64,000 nucleotides of DNA from Dromaius novaehollandiae (GCF_036370855.1 NC_088111.1:21053501-21117500), one strand, 5' to 3'. Counted from the stretch's first letter, positions 13,487-25,500 are shown. Program-made: numbers and translations. The notes: generated from the letters alone by a model not told the origin.

Positions 13487-15057
13487 TGATGAGTTACAGC
13501 CAGCTGTGTTCATTGTTGGGTGTGAAGCAGGAAGACCCGGAGCCCAGCCCCTTGCACACAAATATGGTGGAAATTCAGACTTTCCTTAGCTCTCCCTCTG
13601 GAAAGAGAACTAAAAGGCTAGTAAAAGCTCATCACTATAAATGTCTGGGAAGATAACATGAGGCTTTCCTCTTTTCTGGTGTCCTGAACTTTCATTCTAA
13701 AGCATAATCAATTTTTCTGATCTTAATCTTCTGATTCTTAACTGGCATACCTTTTAAAAGAGCTGGAAAAGAAGACTTGGCTTTTAATATGTGACTTCTG
13801 GATATTTTTTCTCTTGTGCACTACAGGAGGAGGGAAGACAGCATTCAGGATGACAGAGGCAGCTTTGTGACTACACCCACAGCTGAGCTATCCACCCAGG
13901 AAGAAAGTCTTCTAGACAATTTTCTGGACTGGAGTTTAGACTCCTGCTCTGGTTATGAAGGTGATCAGGAAAGTGAAGGCGAGAAAGATGGAGATGGTGA
14001 GGGTTTTATTCTCCTTACAAAAAGCAGATGAGACAAATTTTAGCTATCTGTCTTTGCTTAAAACTGTTTCCTCAGGCAACTTTCAGAGGAAGACCACTTT
14101 GGGAAAAACTCCTTTGCTTCTACAGTGGTCTTATACCTCTAAAGCAGTTTAATATTTATATCCCTTCTCTTCATACTGCTTCAGAACATGGTGAAGGATT
14201 TTGTAGATGCTTAGAGTTTGAGTGAGACTGTTTTCAAGTACTGCTGTGACAGAGGACCAAACTCTGAATGAAGGGGGGAGTACTTCGAACTGCACTGCAT
14301 GGTTCTGCTCCAGGAATTTTGCCCATGACCAGCATTGTGAATGCTGTATTACCTGCTTGTTTTGCTAACACTGTGACTGGCTTTTCACTGTGTAAACTGC
14401 TGGTGGACAGTATCCGCTGAAACAGGGTGAGGAGGGAATGCCCCCGTTTTAAATGAGGACAAAGTTAGCTGTGTCTTCACTCTATCCATATATAAGTAGA
14501 CGTAAGATCTACTCTTTTGGTTCTTACTCTATACTGAATGTCATCTTGGTGTTGCTGTTATCAAAGATAACCTTTTCTTTCATCATCCTATAGTGACAGC
14601 TCCCAGTGGAATCCTGGATGTAACTGTGGTCTATATGGATCCAGCAGAGCACTGCTGTCAAGACTCCAGTGATGAAGATAACCTAGCTGCAGGCTGGCCT
14701 GAGCATGCAGTACCACTGAGTGAGGCTCAGCTGCCAGATGGCAGTCATGTTCTTCCAGCATATCTCACCCCAAGAAATCCTAACCTAGAAGGGAGCTCAG
14801 GCTACTCCTCTGTCAACAGCACCAGTCCTACATCTTCTGTAGAAGGCAGCTTTGGAGTACCTCTCAAAACTACCTCAGCACTGTCTCTTGGCAGTGCCAT
14901 GAACAAGGGGCTGTGCCAGCCTTGTTACTTGAAATCATGTTTACAGTCAGTCTGTGCTAGGCCTAGTGATGGCAAGTGTGACAGAAGACAAGTCAAGCGA
15001 AAAAATGTTGCAGAACACAGTGAAGAAAGGGTGAACTTGGGCTTCTTAAGTCTCTGA
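1356..15057 (+). CDS. CCNF: Cyclin F (F-box only protein 1), complete, 17 coding exons
   Basis: Substrate receptor of the SCF (SKP1-CUL1-F-box) ubiquitin ligase. It is an atypical cyclin that targets proteins such as CP110, RRM2 and CDC6 for degradation in G2. Coding exons: 1356-1368, 4634-4788, 5228-5334, 6276-6343, 7178-7371, 7729-7782, 8325-8429, 8985-9062, 9440-9591, 10272-10436, 11175-11298, 11743-11923, 12384-12471, 13049-13148, 13486-13616, 13827-13996, 14594-15057. These sum to 2,349 nt, or 782 codons plus stop; human cyclin F is 786 aa. All phases join without a shift. Domains in order: basic Cys-rich N-terminus with HCRC, F-box at about residues 29-75 (LPEDVLFHVL), helical repeats, cyclin box from about 285 with hydrophobic patch MRYIL at 308-312, second cyclin fold, NLS-like KRTKRRR at about 567-573, acidic PEST tail with Ser621 in QESEGEK, C-terminus NLGFLSL. 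The ATG at 1356 has G at -3, and no upstream in-frame ATG was found in the leader. All introns are GT-AG except the one after 13616. Confidence 0.97.
2020..2203 (+). repeat. CR1-type LINE 3' fragment
   Basis: In CCNF intron 1. It resembles the 3' end of avian CR1 elements in sense orientation: a 'TTGTCCAGGGAGATTATGGAG' type start, then GGAGTCTCC, GGAGATCTTCAAAACCC, and the terminal GGTCCCTGCCAACC followed by TTCTGTGAT. The match is from memory of the family consensus and is degenerate. It supports a sauropsid, probably avian, source. Confidence 0.85.
10500..10572. repeat. Polypyrimidine tract
   Basis: About 70 bases in CCNF intron 10 are almost entirely C and T on the + strand. This is a simple-sequence tract, potentially triplex-forming. 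It lies far from either splice site and is therefore not a splicing polypyrimidine tract. Confidence 0.65.
11545..11615. repeat. Cluster of GATATCA palindromes
   Basis: In CCNF intron 11. The motif TGATATCA or ATTGATATCA recurs about five times in 70 bases, and an inverted pair AATACTGA / TCAGTATT with an 8-base spacer lies at its right end. It looks like a short cryptic tandem repeat able to form small hairpins. No function is implied. Confidence 0.6.
13455..13485 (+). repeat. CCNF: T27 homopolymer serving the exon 15 acceptor
   Basis: Twenty-seven T residues (13455-13481) run directly into TAAAG and the start of CCNF exon 15 at 13486. The run doubles as the polypyrimidine tract of that acceptor. 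Such runs are length-variable and prone to sequencing error, but here an error would fall in the intron. Confidence 0.85.
13486..13616 (+). CDS. CCNF: CCNF exon 15 with a GC splice donor
   Basis: This exon encodes the stretch from SYSQLC to FLSSPSGKRTK and ends in phase 2 with AG. The bases after it are GCTAGTAA. Joining AG to the first base of exon 16 (13827) gives Arg and preserves the exact human length across the junction. The nearby GT at 13621 would leave phase 0, and every usable AG around the exon 16 start needs phase 2 or 1, so it breaks the frame. If the intron is retained, translation stops at the TAA ending 13656, giving a truncated cyclin F without the PEST tail. Confidence 0.85.
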
Positions 15058-16345
15058 TTTCATGCTGTTTACTTCCAGAGGGTTCCTGGAAACAGTATTT
15101 CTGTGTAGTCATGCAGGGCGGTAGTGAATAATTGTCAATACCTCCAAGAAGTGCCCCCTCCCCTCAACTTTGTCTATGCCTATCATGGTCTACAAACCTA
15201 TCCTGTGCTTCTGTAGCTCACTTCTGGGCAATTTCCTTTCTTGATAGCTGCCTTTCTAAAGTATTCCCTATTGTGTGATCCTATGCAAATTAAGACCCTT
15301 CTCTATGTATGAAATTTTACAGTTCATTTTTGCATCATGCCTCACCAGTTACTCCTTGATAGCAGAGTACTTGTCATGTCCCTTACTTCACTGTGAGCCC
15401 TATTTTAAAAGAAGTAGCTTTGGTTCCCAGGTTACTGGATGTAACACTATGCTTGAACTCTTCCACTTGAAAGACCTTTTTGAGGCTGTGTGAACTTATC
15501 CTTCATGACAGGTGCTATCTTACTCAGCTGGTGCTTTCCTATTCTGTGTATATACCACTTGCTGCACTGATCTATAAGGTTTTTTTTTATGGAAACAATC
15601 AAGAGGTATATGAAGGCTCTCTGCAGGTCTGTTTTTGTGTGTATGGGTTGGGTGTTTTTTTTTTTTTTAACCTACCTCTCGCATGGTTTTAGCCCCATTT
15701 GCCTCAAGCCCTAGTTGCCATGTGTTCCCTCACCTGAAAAACTGCCCTTCTGTGCCTTAACACTTCACTGCCTGATACAGCAGTACTATGATCTCTGTGA
15801 ACTGTTCCTAGATGCTGGAATTGTGTGGTTAAACTGCCACCTCCATCCAGTGACTTAACTTCATTTCCTGTCTTGCACAGCCTTCCTTGCTAGTTTCAAT
15901 AGTGTGTCCTCAAGTAAAGCACAAATAACACTTGAACACTAGAACCAGAGGCAGCAGTGCAATAAGGGTGGATAGTACTTACTGAAAGCTCTAATTTAAG
16001 CCTCACTCCTGCCTTCTAATCTGCAAGGACAGCACAGGCATTTCTTACTGCTACAGAACAGGAAATTTCATGCTTAGTAACAACTTTGAAGAAAAAATCT
16101 ACACTGACCTCAGCCTAGCAAGTCTGGGCTAAAGCCACTTCATGCTATAACTGTTAAAAGAACAGCCTCCTCTTTAAGAACAAGTAGTGAGTATCAAAAT
16201 ATCAAGGTACAAGACTTCCAGGAGATGTCACTGAATTTAACACTGGAACTGGACTCCATGACTCTTCCTTTGTTTAGAAATTACCATGGCAGACAGCAAC
16301 AGTTCAATACAGTGTAGTGACTTTTTTTTATAAAACTTTTTTTTT
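15058..16345 (+). other. CCNF: Probable CCNF 3' UTR
   Basis: This is AT-richer non-coding sequence after the stop codon. I found no canonical AATAAA on the + strand. The best late candidate is an AATACA variant near 16,347, followed by T-rich sequence. The exact cleavage site is unresolved. Confidence 0.45.
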
Positions 16346-16452
16346 TAATACATGGCTCCCTGTCTTATTTTAATGGCTGTGGGGGTGCCAGCCCTGGATC
16401 CCATGCACCTATTTCACTGAACCGGGGGCTTGGAGAACTGAGGTGATGTTGT

Positions 16453-16470
16453 GGGGGGGGGGGGGGGGGG
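16453..16470 (+). repeat. G18 homopolymer between converging 3' ends
   Basis: Eighteen consecutive G residues lie between the probable end of CCNF and the end of VRK3. The run can form G-quadruplex-like structure and is a length-unstable site. Confidence 0.9.
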
Positions 16471-16730
16471 AGGTAGAAGTCTGAGTCGGGTTGAACAAGT
16501 CATAATTAATACTAAGTGGAGGTATAGCTCTGGGCAAGTTCTTACCCTTCAGTTGCAAAAAGGACCATCTCAAAGCTATTTACATCCAGATCATGAACAG
16601 CTGGAATGTACACTGAATAGCAGTAACAATTCTAACAATTCTACACCATCCCTAAAAACAGAAGCTACAGAAAGGCCTCATGCATGCTGACTAACCAAGG
16701 GAGACTGGCCTTGGGTGCTTGTTCACAAAG

Positions 16731-16736
16731 TTTATT
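16731..16736 (-). terminator. VRK3: Distal VRK3 polyadenylation signal candidate
   Basis: AATAAA on the minus strand, about 0.9 kb after the VRK3 stop codon. Being the furthest canonical hexamer before the CCNF side, it plausibly ends the long 3' UTR form. Confidence 0.5.
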
Positions 16737-17442
16737 ACAAAACAAGGTACTGACTATACAGTTACAAAAAGTCCCTGATTTAGGTTCTCTGTGCCAAGCT
16801 TGGCCCTCTCCCTGTGGCTGTGTTACAGTTCTCCAGGTAGCTGCTCAGCTACTGCTTACAGTAACTTGCCATGCAGAAGCGCCTTCACATTAGCTGGAAC
16901 TTCTTACAGCAGTGGCTCAAGATTCAGTGTTAGGTCACATTAGAGTCAGAGAACACCACCTATAAAAACTCTCTCGATTCTAAAACAGCTAGATAAAAGT
17001 TAGATATGTCTCCTGGAAAGGCCTCACAGTGCAGAAAGCTTTGAACTGAACTCTTTTCCTGTGAAAGCTTTCTTGATCTGGAAAAAAGGCACAAAATAGG
17101 AACATTAATCAGTTTGAGAAAGAATTGAACAGACATGGGAGTACATTAGGTGAAGCGTTAGCTCAGTGTACCTGGGCCTGTCACTTTACCACTAGCTTTA
17201 GCTGATGCAGCTCTAGACTAGAAGTAGATTTGTCTCTATGTATCCAACCTCAGTAGCTAGCCTTTCAAGTTTGGCGGCTACCCTCATGGATGAAACAGAG
17301 CAAGCGTGCCCAGTAGAGCTACCAGCTGGTATCTGAAAAGGATAAGCAGAAAACCCAGGCCCTTGGCTGTATTTTCTAAGGATCAGAGTTCCCATAGTCT
17401 GCTTTTTGTTGGCATCCCTACACCCCTGCAGACTGTTCAACC

Positions 17443-17452
17443 TTTATTTATT
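17443..17452 (-). terminator. VRK3: Proximal VRK3 polyadenylation signal candidate (double)
   Basis: Two overlapping AATAAA hexamers on the minus strand lie about 200 nt after the VRK3 stop codon. This would give a short 3' UTR. Use of this or the distal site is not decidable here. Confidence 0.5.
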
Positions 17453-17649
17453 GCCCCTGGAGGAAGAAGGCAAGTGTTCTTTCCCCAAAAATCTGGGGAA
17501 ACAGATGCTGTGACATAGGCAAAGCCTGGCCTTGTGTCGCACTGGACTAGTCACTTAAGAATAGGGAACTCTGAAAGGCCAGTGCTGCTCACACACTCCC
17601 ACTAGTGTGTTTGGGGGTGCATAGTGCTGCTGCACTAAACTTAACTTAC

Positions 17650-17798
17650 TTAGGGTACGACCCTGACATCCACCGAGTCATAAGCTGAAGCTCTCATCTT
17701 CTCCAGTGGCTTCTTCAAGAGCTGCCGCAGGGCTTCGTAGTCAGGCTTCTCCTCATACTCTAGTGCCGTTATTTGCTGCAGGTAGCTCTGCAAGGCAT
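17650..17798 (-). CDS. VRK3: VRK3 terminal coding exon
   Basis: Encodes the C-terminal helix region ending in VRVVP and a TAA stop at 17652-17650. It contains the family block TALEYEEKPDY, which corresponds to TALTYEEKPPY of human VRK3. Enters in phase 1. Confidence 0.93.
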
Positions 17799-20700
17799 CT
17801 GCAAAACAAGGAACACCGCTGCACAGAGCAGCACAGCAACCCCAATTCTCTTTACAAGGCTGCCAAATGGACTTTGCCAGTGGACAGATCACCTGCCTTG
17901 GCCAGTTGCAGAGAGGAAAACAAAACCAAAGACCAGTATCATGAAGCTCAAATACAAGAGGGGGGAAAGACCCCTAGTCCTAAATCTTGCATTTTTTAAG
18001 CCACCAGAACACCTGCCTCTTCAGCCAGGCTCATGAATACAGGTAAGAGGCATCAACCATCCTTGTTTTGCTGTAAAGCAAAGTGAAACAAGGAATTCAT
18101 TCACAGAAGGGGCCTGCCAGCCAAAACTTTGTCACCACTGGAAGCCATCCCAGACTAGGATGCCACTGCAGAGAAGGTTCTAGCTTTAGGTATAGTCAGT
18201 CCTCCTTTCCCATACTCCACAGTCACAGAGAACATGCCCATACCTGGAATCAATTTCTGCCTGAAGCACAGTCGGAGGAGGCCTGTCACATCCCCCTTGT
18301 ACCTGGAATAGTCAATGCAGAGTGCTGTCAGACAGTAAACAATGGAGCAGGGACTTGAACAGCTTGTCTTTGGCAGTAGGGACAAAAAAAGGCTGAATTC
18401 AGATGGCCAGGTTCTGAATGGAGGAGAAATTGGGGTTCAAAGACTCTTTCAGTTGGAGACAAAATTCTGGCCAACTGCTTCCAGAGTCAGCCTTTACAGT
18501 GGGATGGATTTACCCACATCCCAATACCATACTGTGACCGAGTGAGCTCCCTTCAGTCAGAAATCCTCCCTCACTGCTTTGATCTCAGCATTTCCCAAAA
18601 GAGTTTATGATGTCACTTACCTTTCCTTCTTCTCCATCACGCTTTCTATTTTGGTCAGCTCATCAGACCAAGGCAAGAAGCCACAGAGCCATTTCAGCAG
18701 ACAATAGCCCAGAGATTCCAAGTCACTCCGACGAGATGGTCCTGATGGGAAGGAAGAGATATTCAAGTGTGAAAAAACAGATTAGGCCCAGGTTAGTGCC
18801 TCTCCTCAACAGAGTATGGACTCCAGCCCAAGTAATCGCAAGGCCAGAGGAATCCTTTCCTAGTGGAAAGGGAACACTGCCTATTGGCTGCACAGGCAAG
18901 TTCCTAGGCTCTCTCCATAGCTCAGCACTCACTGTGCAGCCTCAGAAGTCTCTATTTTAGGTTCCTCTTGTGTAAAACACAGGCAGCCTCATAAAGGGGT
19001 GCAAGTCCAAAGAACACAATTAAAGCAATGCAAGAGCCTAATAACAATACTGGGAGCCTGCTAAATCACACAGTTGAGAAACACTCCCCCCCCCACCAGC
19101 CTCTGAAGGACACTGAACACTGGGAGAAAACAGTCCCACCCCAAACAGGAGCAGTACAGGCGCATTTAAATGCCTTTCCAGCTCTCACTGGTTTAAGAGC
19201 AGAGCAGAGCCTGCTGCAAGTCTGTTCTGGGCAGGGATCCAGTCTGTCTTGGAACAGATTCCTGCTAAGCCTGAATAAAGCAGCCCTGTTCATACTCCTC
19301 ACATGCCTGTAGTAGCCAGGGCTCCAGATGAACAGGAGCATCCCTGCACCTCTTGCTGCAGCTGCTGAGTCACCTAGCAAGTCCCCCACCAGAGGCCCAG
19401 GGAGAGGTAAGAGGAAACAGCTCAAAGAGGAACTGTTTTCCAGATGCATGTAAATGCCTGGAAAGCAGCAACAACAGAAATGCCAGCAGGGAGGCCTAGT
19501 TCCTGACGACATTACCACAGTGAATAGTTCTAGACAAGCTTTGCTGGTTTGTGTCAAAGACAATAGACTCACCTGCTCCCTTGTGGCTATCTAGGCTGAT
19601 AAACTCTATTGTGCCTTCATGAGGGGTCCTACTGCCTTCACGCCGAGCCACATGCTTCCCTCCTGGGCAGTAACGGAACGCAAAGCAATAGCCCGCTAGG
19701 GTCACCTAGAAGGCATCGAGAACCACACAACATCTAAGTGCTACTGCTTGGGGCCAAGTCCAGAGACTGCACCTTTACTCTGCCTTCTCCAGAGAGATTG
19801 CCAGGCAGAAGCCTAAAACTTCCCTTCAGGAGAAGTCATTGCTCCTCATGCCAGACACATGGTGGCATCTAAGGCATCGTGAACATTCCTTCAAGTGTGA
19901 AGTCTGCTTACCATGTACCTTGCACTCCTGCACACAGCATCTGTTTGAGCGCTACGTGGGCCGCAGTGCTCCTCCTCCCAAGAGCAGGCACCTTTCTTCC
20001 CATTGGGGTGCTGCTCTATCCTCCTTTGCAAACCCACCTTCACCACCATTTGCTCACAGCTCTGCTCCTGCTCTTCTTGCTCCCTACCTCTGTGAGGTCA
20101 GCTGGGTTCACGTAGATGTTCTCAGCGGAGATATCCCCATGCACATACTCATTTTCATGAATGTACTCCAGGCAGTCTAGCTAGGAGTAAACAGAGGAGG
20201 CAAGCACATAAGAACTAGACAGATTCTGTCAGCATTCTGGCTAGCACTGAACTTTACCATTCTTTCCCCGCTCTTGGCAGCTGTGTCAAGGAGCTCACAA
20301 GCAGCCTTCAAGTCAAGGGTTTCTCTCATTCTCCTTACCCCAAATTCCCTCAAGGTTACATATTAATAGGCTCAAGAGACACTACTTAAAAAGACCTCAG
20401 CCAACCCCCTTGATGATCTGCATAGCCATTAACACTTTTAAAAGGTCACAGAGAAAGTTATAGGGCTTTACTGAACAAGTCTCTCAGAAAGGATAGGTTC
20501 TCTACATACCAGCCGGACTGCAATCTGAAAAGCTGCCTTCTCCCTCAGTAGGTTTAAACCATCATCCAGGATGGACTGAAGGGTTCGCCCTAAATCAGGA
20601 AACACCAAAAACCTACAAGAGACAAAGACTTCACACTTAGCAATACCTACCTGATATGGCAGTCCTGCGACAGATGCTCATCAAGCAATCTGCCTGGACT

Positions 20701-22479
20701 TGACCCCTCTTCAACTCCAAGTTAACCTGGGTGCAAATTCCCTCGCTTTTGACAACAGAACCTCCTTGTAAAGGAGGCATGCTGATCCCATACTGCACAT
20801 ATAGAGTCTTCCCTTTATGTTAAGTTCAAAGGTCAGTGATGTCCCCTGGCACGAGCAGAAGCAGCAAAAGTCACGACTTCACCAGCAACACAGGGACTGA
20901 AGTGAATAAGGCAATGACAGAGGCAAACTACTTGTTAGGAAATGAGATATGATCAGTACACAAGGTTACGAGCCCAGGGAACAGTGAGAAAAGGAACAGC
21001 AGACAGCAACGACAGAAGAAGGAAAGCCCAAGAAGATGGGCAAGGAAGGAAGGAAGCCGTGAGCAAAAGAACTCAGCTGTGCATTGCACAGAACCACCTC
21101 ACCGATAGTTATTTCCGTGGAGTCCAAAGCCAACGCAATCGGGGATACCCAGCAATGGCACAGAATGCAGCTTCTTCCACTTCTCCACTAGAGGGGGAGA
21201 GAACAAGACAGAGCAGTGCAGACGCTGCTAAGGAGCTCCAGAATAGAGGGGCTAGGTCAGAGCTGCACTCCCTTTCTCCAAAGGCACACTCTGCCCTGGG
21301 CAGCTCACAACCAGAAGCCGCTCATACCAATTCTTGACCATAAATGCTAGCCTAATGTTTGGGATATCGGCATGATATCCCAAGGGGGTGGGGGGAGGAA
21401 TCGGGGGGTTCTTCCGACACCTGCCCATGTACTGTGGTCAGCTTGCCCACACTCTCGTTTTTGGATCAATGAAGCACATGCCAGACAGCTGAGACCAGGG
21501 AAACAAGGCAGGTCAGGCTGCAGGGTTAAACAGCTACCGGGTAGATCAAGATACAAAGCATGGGTAGGGCAAGAGAGCTTCGAGAAGTGCTTCAATGTCA
21601 ATATCATGCTGTCCAAAGGTACCTAGACACCCTTGGGAGAGCAGACACCTGGCTAAGCTGCTTAGCACTCTGGCACAGATCAAGCAGTGAATTAGTTTAT
21701 TCAAGCCTGGACTTCCGAGAAAGTCTCATAGCTTATGTGAGAGGGATGCCAATTTTCCTAACATGCAGCACAGTCCTCCCCCTTCCAAGGAGCACCAACC
21801 TGTGGCTTTCTTTGCAGCTCGCTGGAAGAAGTTCTGTTCATTGTAGATCTTGCCATCTTTTACATCCTAAAGGGAGCACAGAGATGAAGGTACGTCACTT
21901 AAGCTACACGCCTCCTTGCTAGAAAGGGAGACTTGGGCTAGATTGCTACAAGCTCTTCACTGTGCATTTTAAAGAAGAAAGCAACAAACCCCAAAAATCA
22001 AGAAGCAGGTCAGCAACAGAGCTAGAAACAGAGCTCAGGTCTTTTGGTTCACTGTCTAATGCTGCATCTAACAACCACAAACTCCCAGCATCAGCATGGA
22101 ACAAGGAAGTGGCCATCTCAAGATGGACATTTCAAGCCTTACCACTTAAGAGTTCTCTGTGGGTTAAAATCACCTAGACAATACAGATCATCTAGCAAAC
22201 TGGAACAAGCTCTAATCCTGAAGCTGCAAAAAGGAGCCAGAGGCAACCTTCTTATCCACAGCATGGATGACATTATTCCTACAAACATGCAAATTCCAAC
22301 AAGGAGCTGTACCACTTTATTTTAACTGTCAGAAAGCAAAAGATAAGTAAGAAAGACTGTATTCATGACATTTCCTAAGTGTCTGGGTAATGTGTTGAAT
22401 TCTTAGAATCCATCTTTTTATACCCATATTACTGCCTTTTTACTACTGCTGTTACCCAATGACCTGAAATGCATAGTTT

Positions 22480-22529
<50 letters not shown>

Positions 22530-25500
22530 ATGCACAACTGTGTGTATGTACTCCGAATACTACAAGCTAACTTAGGACAGATGCTCTTCTGTATGGGAGG
22601 AGGCAGCAATTTTATATCCTGGCTGGTTCGATATCAGCCCCACCCACAATTGGCCAGGGTTGCTGAAGAGCAACGGTCTCCAGACAACATAAATGACCAT
22701 GTTGCAGAGAAAATTTTATCACACATCTTGCCTGGTGAGCCACAAAGAGCTGTGCTTTCTCAGTACCAGCGACCTGAACCACCAAACCCAGGAATCAAAC
22801 TGCTGCTCTACGCCATACTATATCCTACAGTCCTTTGTAACTGCAAGGGCAGGGGCATGCAAGTCAGCAGACTGCCGAGCAAAATGCCACATGGTGCTGG
22901 AGTTGCAAAATATAGGAGTCGGGAGTGTTATGTACGGAACTAGTTACACTTTCCTACCTACTGGTTCTACTTTTACAGCATTTAGCTGTCCCTTCCCATT
23001 AACACCGTATTCTTTCTCCATCCTCTTAAATGGCTCTTCTCTGATAAAACAGAAAAGTGATTTTTCAAATGCCAGCAAGAGCAGGCACATCTAGATTCCC
23101 CACAGAACCACCAGTCCTCATGGGTTTTCCCAGACATGAGCAACCACCAAGGGCCACAGCAGACAGGAGAATACAGTCTTTCGCTCCAAACTGTGAATTA
23201 CTAAGTCAGCTGAATTCCAAAAGCAGAACAGATATTACTGAAAATAACACATTTCTGGACCCAACTCACTGGCAAGTGTCTAGGAAGCTGGCTCAGAACT
23301 TTAATCGCCATGTGATTTATAAATGTGTTCCGGCAATACAGAGAGTCTCTCAGTGCTGGTTCATCAACACTACCTCAGCACAGCCATCAAATTCTAACAC
23401 CTCCGGCTCCCTCAGATTTCAACAGGATATACGCACACTTGGCATACATGAAGGAAGCAGGTCAGACATCTCAATTCTCTTTATACTACATCTACGAAAC
23501 AAAAACCCTACCGTATACCACTAGATTTGTTTTTGGAGATTAGACAGCCTAGTGGGTCTAAGAGGTAACCACCTGGGATGAAGGCTTTTTTTTTTTAATC
23601 CTCATATCTATTTTCTTGACATCTTTATTGGTAAAATCAACTTCTACCAAAATCCAAGCTAAAGACTCCCAGGGAGCTGTACTGATCTTCTAAGCTCTGG
23701 TGTTCTTTTCCTTATTTCTCTAAGCAAATGCACTGACAGTGATGAAAGCAGTGAGGCTAGTGCATACTCCATGAGACCGCACTACTTCAAGCTAGAGGGA
23801 GCCTCTGTATGACCATCTTATCTGAATTCCTCCAGCACCTCTAGTCATACAGGCCAGATGGGTCAGGTCCTAGACACAGTACACTCCACACTATTCCTTA
23901 CCCACACAGATCAAAACTCACAAGTTTCAGGGAGTATCTTTGCTTTTGAGGACAGGTTCCAGATGCTGACTGTGCTGTGGAAGGATGGAACAAATGTGGT
24001 TACAGGAGCACAGAACAGAGGTACTTGCAGTGTTAGTTGGTTAAAAAAACAGCACTGCTAAACACAGCCTGTGTGACTGACTTTTACTTATCCTCTGCTT
24101 CTTTCTCTTGGTCTTTGTGAAAGCATCCACTGTGGGCGCATCTTCCCACGTCACTACAAAATAATTCTTACCTTGCTCCAGAAGCACAGCACCCCTGACA
24201 TGCTTCAAGTGGAGTTCTGCTTAAATCACAGTAGCATCTAGGCATAGCTACAGTAGTGGGGTACTTTGAAGATGATATGTAAAGAACAAATCATTAGTAG
24301 AACCTCAAAAGTACCTCAAATTCATTTGCTTAGACTTCACTACAGCTCACTTTGCAGTTTTTCAAGTATCTGTAAGAGACGTGCCAAAATCTTTTCTACT
24401 CTGCATGGATGCTAGAGTTATGTGTGACTTTCTTCCTCCAAAAAGATTTGCACCCATCATGGGGCCTTGGGGTAGTCTCTCTTCTCCTGTTCTTGGACTC
24501 ACTGCTATACACAAGTCATCTGCTGCTCACTATCCAGAAGGTGGTTCTATGAAAAATGCCCTCCACTGCAAGAGAAATTTTGATTTTCTCTAACATCACA
24601 GCTTTTTAAAACACATGCTGTTGCATAATGAAGGCTGGGCATTAAGATAAGTAGGTAAAAAGAAACTCAGGCCAAGTATCAGGCAAAGCATACTGATGGA
24701 AAAAAACATTGGAAAAGTGCTTTCAGGTCAACAAGGGAGAATAAAATCCAAATCTTTCCTTTGGAAGTTTAGAACTAGACTGGAGAGGAAAGATCAGCAG
24801 GCATTAAACAGCTAAGAGGTGGCCTAGATGATTTAGCTTCTTTCTTTCAGCCCTGAAACAGGAGGAGAAACCTGAACTGACATTCTGTAAATATCGACGA
24901 TATCTACAATACAGGAACCGCCGTAGGACTGCGTTGGTAACATTTAGGTTTTGAACCTAAATCCGAGAAGAGGAAGAGCTAATGATTCAGGTTCTGGTAA
25001 ATAATGGAGAATCCCACTGTCAGCTTGATCTTATGTCAATGCTAGCACCTATGTTCTTAGGTCTCCAAGAGCTCAAACCCAACGTAGGAATGCCAGGCAC
25101 TCAAACCGTGCAGGCCAGCCTCTGCCGCCGGTATCTCGGAGAACACTTGCAGAGCGCTGCCGCCTCCGTGCCACATCTATCCACAGCAGACTCCAGCGGC
25201 TCGAGGGATGAGCGACATCCCAGACAGCTGCCAGCAGACACGGACAGCTGCTGGGGACCTCTCAGACACGCAAGCCTGGCGTGAGAGCCCCCAGCCCGGA
25301 AGGCAAGGACAGCCCCATCCTTGCGCTTCTGCTGCCGCTGCCCACAGCCTGACCACCGAGGTCAGCCGGGGCTGCGGCGCCAAAGGCGAGGCCCTCCGAC
25401 AGCCCCAAGCCCTCCCCACCTCGCTGCCCACGCCGGCGGGAGCAACCCTTCCTCCTGCTCGCTCGAGCCTCCCTCCAAGCCAACTTTTCCGGGCGGCGCA

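Noticed and set aside
13617-13626. GT donor at 13621 as the CCNF exon 15 end
   Set aside because: It leaves phase 0, whereas exon 16 must be entered in phase 2. It would shift the strongly conserved PEST region out of frame.
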